Positions 60,646 to 64,000 of a stretch of 64,000 nt of DNA are shown piece after piece. Position 1 is the first letter of the stretch. Every line of letters starts with the position of its first letter. A model generated the notes under the pieces. That model was not told where the DNA came from. It did not search any database and worked only from the letters and a program-made list of their open reading frames with translations. The stretch is from Gremmenia infestans (Eukaryota > Ascomycota > Leotiomycetes > Helotiales > Hamatocanthoscyphaceae), in assembly GCA_032629725.1 (NCBI GenBank), contig JAFEVB010000026.1:186001-250000 (forward strand), in the 5' to 3' direction. A program made the translations under genes and the position numbers.

Positions 60646-62630
60646 ATGCCAGGTGAAATCATCCTTATCGACCTTCCGGAATATATACTGATCCCTTTCT
60701 ACAGTTCCATTGGCACTCGTAGCCCCGGCGGCTGCTGCTAGCTTGGCGGCATATATCAACGCGAAAACGAGTTTCTTCTATGATTACAGTATTCTCAGCG
60801 CTGCAATCAAAGGCGCAGTCTCGACACGCCATCGGGAGAAGAAAGATAGGCTGAGCCCGTTCTATGACATTGAGCAACATGCACAAGGAAAATTGGCAAA
60901 CAAAACCTTGTTATCCTTCGAGGGTCGACAATGGACATACAAGGAAGTGTACCAGACCGCTCTAAAATACGGAACGTGGCTCAAGACGAAGTACCACATC
61001 AAGCCCAAAGAGATTGTGGCGATAGACTTTATGAACTCGGAGCACTTCATATTCTTATGGGTTGGACTATGGTCCATTGGGGCAAAGCCAGCTTTCATCA
61101 ATTACAACCTCACGGACAAGGCGCTGGTACACTGCATCCGAGTCTCAACGGCCCGGGTCGTATTTGTAGATCCACGGGTGCAACATAATGCTACACAAAA
61201 CGTCCGAGATGAGCTACCCAATGTTCAATTTGAATTTTTCACCCCGGAATTAGAAGTAGAGCCGATGACAACAGAAGGTGTACGGGAGCCTGACGCAGCG
61301 CGATCGGAGGACAAGCCCACTAATATGGCGATACTCATCTACACGAGCGGTACTACTGGACTTCCAAAGGGTGCTATTGTCAGTTGGAAAAAAGTGTTAG
61401 GCCTTGCGAAACTTGTCCCTAATTGGACTTCTCTCAACCAAAATGATGTCTTTTATACTGTAAGTACTCACACACGCGAGTAGAATCTGCTACTGACAAC
61501 CTCAGTGTATGCCTCTGTATCACTCGTCTGCCGCTCTACTTGGATTTTGCACTGTAGCCATTCTTGGTGGAAGCCTTGCCCTTGGCAGGAAGTTCTCCAC
61601 CAAGACTTTCTGGGCAGACTGTCGGTCAACGAATGCTACCGTAATCCAATATGTCGGCGAGACTTGTCGTTACCTCCTCTCCGCACCCACAGAAATTGAC
61701 TCGGCCACGGGTCAGAACCTCGACAAGAAGAACAGCGTCCGACTGGCATTTGGCAATGGTCTACGACCCGATATTTGGAATAAGTTCAAAGAGCGCTTTG
61801 GCATTCCTGAAATCGCAGAATTCTACGCTGCAACAGAAGGCACTAACGGATCCTGGAACTTCAGCCGCAACGATTTCTCAAAAGGCGCAATTGGGCGTGC
61901 TGGTACGCTCCTGGAATTTCTCTCCCGAAAGGTCACCGTCCTCGTAGAATTAGACCTAGAAACCGAACAGCCCTGGCGGGATCCAAAGACCGGATGCTGC
62001 AAACTAGTCGAGCCTGGCGAACCAGGAGAACAGCTATACAAATTAGACCCGGACAATATCTCGGCAAGCTTCCAAGGCTACTTCAACAACCCCTCCTCCT
62101 CAGACAGCAAGATCTTGCGTGATGTATTCGAGAAAGGCGATGCCTGGTTCCGAACCGGCGACATGCTGATCTCTGATTCTGAAGGCCGCACTTATTTCAA
62201 TGACCGCATCGGCGACACATTCCGTTGGAAAGCCGAGAACGTCTCCACCAACGAAGTATCCGAAGCACTCGGCCACCATGCCTCTGTGAACGAAGCCAAC
62301 GTCTATGGCGTAGAGCTTCCGCACCATGATGGTCGCGCGGGCTGTGTAGCGCTCGTGCTGGCGCATGAGCCCAGCGAGAAGCTGATGCGTGATCTGGCAT
62401 CGCATGTGCATGAGCGGTTGCCTAAGTTCGCGGTGCCGTTGTTTTTGAGAATTACGAAGGACATACAAATGACTGGGACGAATAAGCAGCAGAAGCATGT
62501 TATCAGGGCGCAGGGTGTTGATCCGGAAAAAACTAGTGGTGATGAATTTTATTGGTTGAAGGGTGGTTCTTACGTTAAGTTTGGACCCAGGGATTGGAAT
62601 GAGTTGAATGGTGGGAGGGTTAAGTTGTGA
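60646..62630 (+). CDS. FAT1: Very-long-chain acyl-CoA synthetase / fatty acid transport protein
   Basis: Exons 60646-60652, 60705-61459 and 61506-62630 encode 628 residues. The first coding exon is just ATGCCAG; without it the second exon has no ATG before the conserved N-terminus. The AMP-binding core is plain: IYTSGTTGLPKGAIVSWKK near residue 215, MPLYHSSAALLGF, IQYVGETCRYLL, EFYAATEGTNGSWNF, FRTGDML, YFNDRIGDTFRWKAENVSTNEV (the FATP/VLACS signature) and the C-terminal KHVIRAQGVDPEK. Residues 1-25 are hydrophobic (ALVAPAAAASLAAYI). Fat1 activates very-long-chain fatty acids at the ER, lipid bodies or peroxisome and helps uptake. The length is normal for ascomycetes. Confidence 0.95.
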
Positions 62631-63941
62631 TTGTATGATTATTAAATAAAGGCATCTACTAGGATGGGCATCCACCCGATAGTTGTAGTAACGAATTCAT
62701 GAAAATTGGACTGGGGACTAGATGGGGAAAAGTGCTAGTTAATAGGTGTAGACATCTACACTTGAATTGATGAAGAGACACGGTATTGTGGTCATTGTGG
62801 TCGCTATGTGAAGGCCTCACAATCCTGTAGGATATATCAGTATGGTACGCAAGGGACGTAGACGTAAAGCAAGGGACGTAGACGTAACGTACCAATGTTC
62901 CACTAGCTACTGTACTGTAACGCAGAATCTTGGATTATCCCAGTGGGCTGGTGAAACATTCGAACCGGAAGTCGGATTCACTGATTCGCCTGAAGACTTC
63001 AAGGCTGAAGTTCCCCACAAGATGACGAGTCACATCTACACTACTTAAAGTACGAATACATTCCAAACAACGTCGCCGGTGAATTTCACTTCTTTCTTTC
63101 TTTCAAACAGATTGTAGAACGTCTTCCTCAGCATCATATCTCATTATCCCCTATCCTCTACATCAAAAGCATGGACCAAGTGTGCCTAGAACGGTGAGAT
63201 GCGATCGATGTGCTTTGTCCCTTTCTCTCGGATGTAGCGGCATACCTCTATAAGGTACTTACGTACAGTACGACGTTCAGCAATTGATTTGATCCTTTGC
63301 TCTTATTGATGCTTAGTAGAGCGCTGTTTCAAGTCCGTTGTTCGGTCACTATTATACCGTACTGTACTGTACATGTTCAGTTAGAGTAGCCGGAAGGATT
63401 TCATGTATGAGGCTTCCTTGACTTCTTTTATTATGCTTCTCGGGTTTTCATTCTATTTCCAGAGTCGGATTTACCTACCTATGTAGGTACGTACCTAGGT
63501 ATCCGTGCCACCCCCACCCCCACCCCCACCCCCACCCCTATCTTCTCATCAAATTCTAGAGACGTGATAGGACAAAGTTGTTTTTAAAGTGGTTCAAGCG
63601 GCTCAGCAACCTAGCGCCATTTTTAGTTTTGAAGATACCTGACAGGCCCTTCTGCTACGGCGTGAAGGACGAAGGTCGAAGGATAATATGCAATTTAGGA
63701 AGGTGTGTCAGCAGTCCCAAAAGCCTCCATCGCCAAGGCTCTTGTTTTCAAGATCACGTACAGTGTATCTTTTGTCTGAATTTGGGCGAGATGCTTCGCC
63801 GGGCCTTATCATCTATAGCTTCCCCCACAATTCCGCTCTTCTTGTCTCCGCTTCTCCTTCTCCTTCTCCTTCTCCATTCCACTCTCACCATCTTTATAAG
63901 TCCCCCAAGGCGTCGATGACTAACGCCTGAAATCTGCCTCT
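62631..63941. other. Intergenic, with repeats and promoter of the edge gene
   Basis: It contains a direct repeat GCAAGGGACGTAGACGTAA at about 62849 and 62869, a GTACTGTAC stretch near 63359, the palindrome TACCTAGGTA at 63492, a C-rich microsatellite, and CTTCTC repeats near 63845-63880. A TTTATAAG box at about 63892 lies 50 bp before the edge gene. A mini-frame ATG 63916 to TGA 63930 precedes its start. Confidence 0.4.
63509..63538 (-). repeat. CCCCCA microsatellite (G-rich on the minus strand)
   Basis: Five consecutive CCCCAC-type units. The minus strand has five runs of four or five G separated by single T, a strong G-quadruplex pattern, about 430 bp upstream of the edge gene. Confidence 0.8.
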
Positions 63942-64000
63942 ATGATTGGCGTCAACCGCAGCCGCCTGTTTCCCCTTGCCTGCCTCTCTCTCTTCTCCAT
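63942..64000 (+). CDS. 5' end of a gene cut by the window edge, signal-peptide-like start
   Basis: The ATG at 63942 opens MIGVNRSRLFPLACLSLFS and runs off the window after 19 codons. A basic residue pair followed by a hydrophobic core looks like a signal peptide or signal anchor. A TATA-like box and pyrimidine tract precede it. Only the start is visible, so the product is unknown. Confidence 0.4.
   Translation, partial: MIGVNRSRLFPLACLSLFS

Overview
The window is nuclear DNA of a filamentous ascomycete (Pezizomycotina). The evidence is many short GT-AG introns of about 50-120 bp with CTRAY-like branch sites, compact genes on both strands, and single-copy eukaryotic housekeeping genes (COX10, DPH2, PIG-S, FAT1, IKS1) beside fungal accessory families. 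A member of Leotiomycetes is possible, but nothing here fixes the class.

Layout. 0.4-6.5 kb: a small secreted-protein gene with a broken reading frame, followed within 100 bp by a large three-exon gene for a 1740-residue protein of repeated domains, eight cysteine/histidine zinc modules and a coiled coil. 6.9-9.1 kb: an AT-rich element with 37-bp perfect terminal inverted repeats flanked by TA, internally built of inverted and tandem repeats, without a transposase frame. 9.6-23.6 kb: IKS1-type kinase, NUP-family purine nucleoside permease, Myb-like protein, COX10 (minus) and an MFS transporter. 24-30 kb: a six-exon 2OG-Fe(II) dioxygenase (minus) with an in-frame TAG before a conserved-looking tail, and an AnmK/levoglucosan-kinase-like sugar kinase. 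32-38 kb: MARVEL-like membrane protein, DPH2 and an 850-residue conserved fungal protein. 38.3-46.2 kb: gene-poor, with only one weak two-exon model and a small membrane protein. 46.2-62.6 kb: IPNS-like 2OG oxygenase, seven-TM receptor, second MFS transporter, NAD(P)-dependent reductase, PIG-S and FAT1, interrupted by a 4-kb gene-poor stretch. The right edge carries the start of another gene.

The genes do not form one pathway. Housekeeping genes (heme A, diphthamide, GPI anchors, very-long-chain fatty acids) alternate with accessory ones (transporters, oxygenases, receptor, reductase). The 46-58 kb set resembles the tailoring and transport part of a metabolic cluster, but no PKS, NRPS or terpene synthase is present. 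Exon borders are read from splice signals and frame continuity only; none is supported by transcripts.
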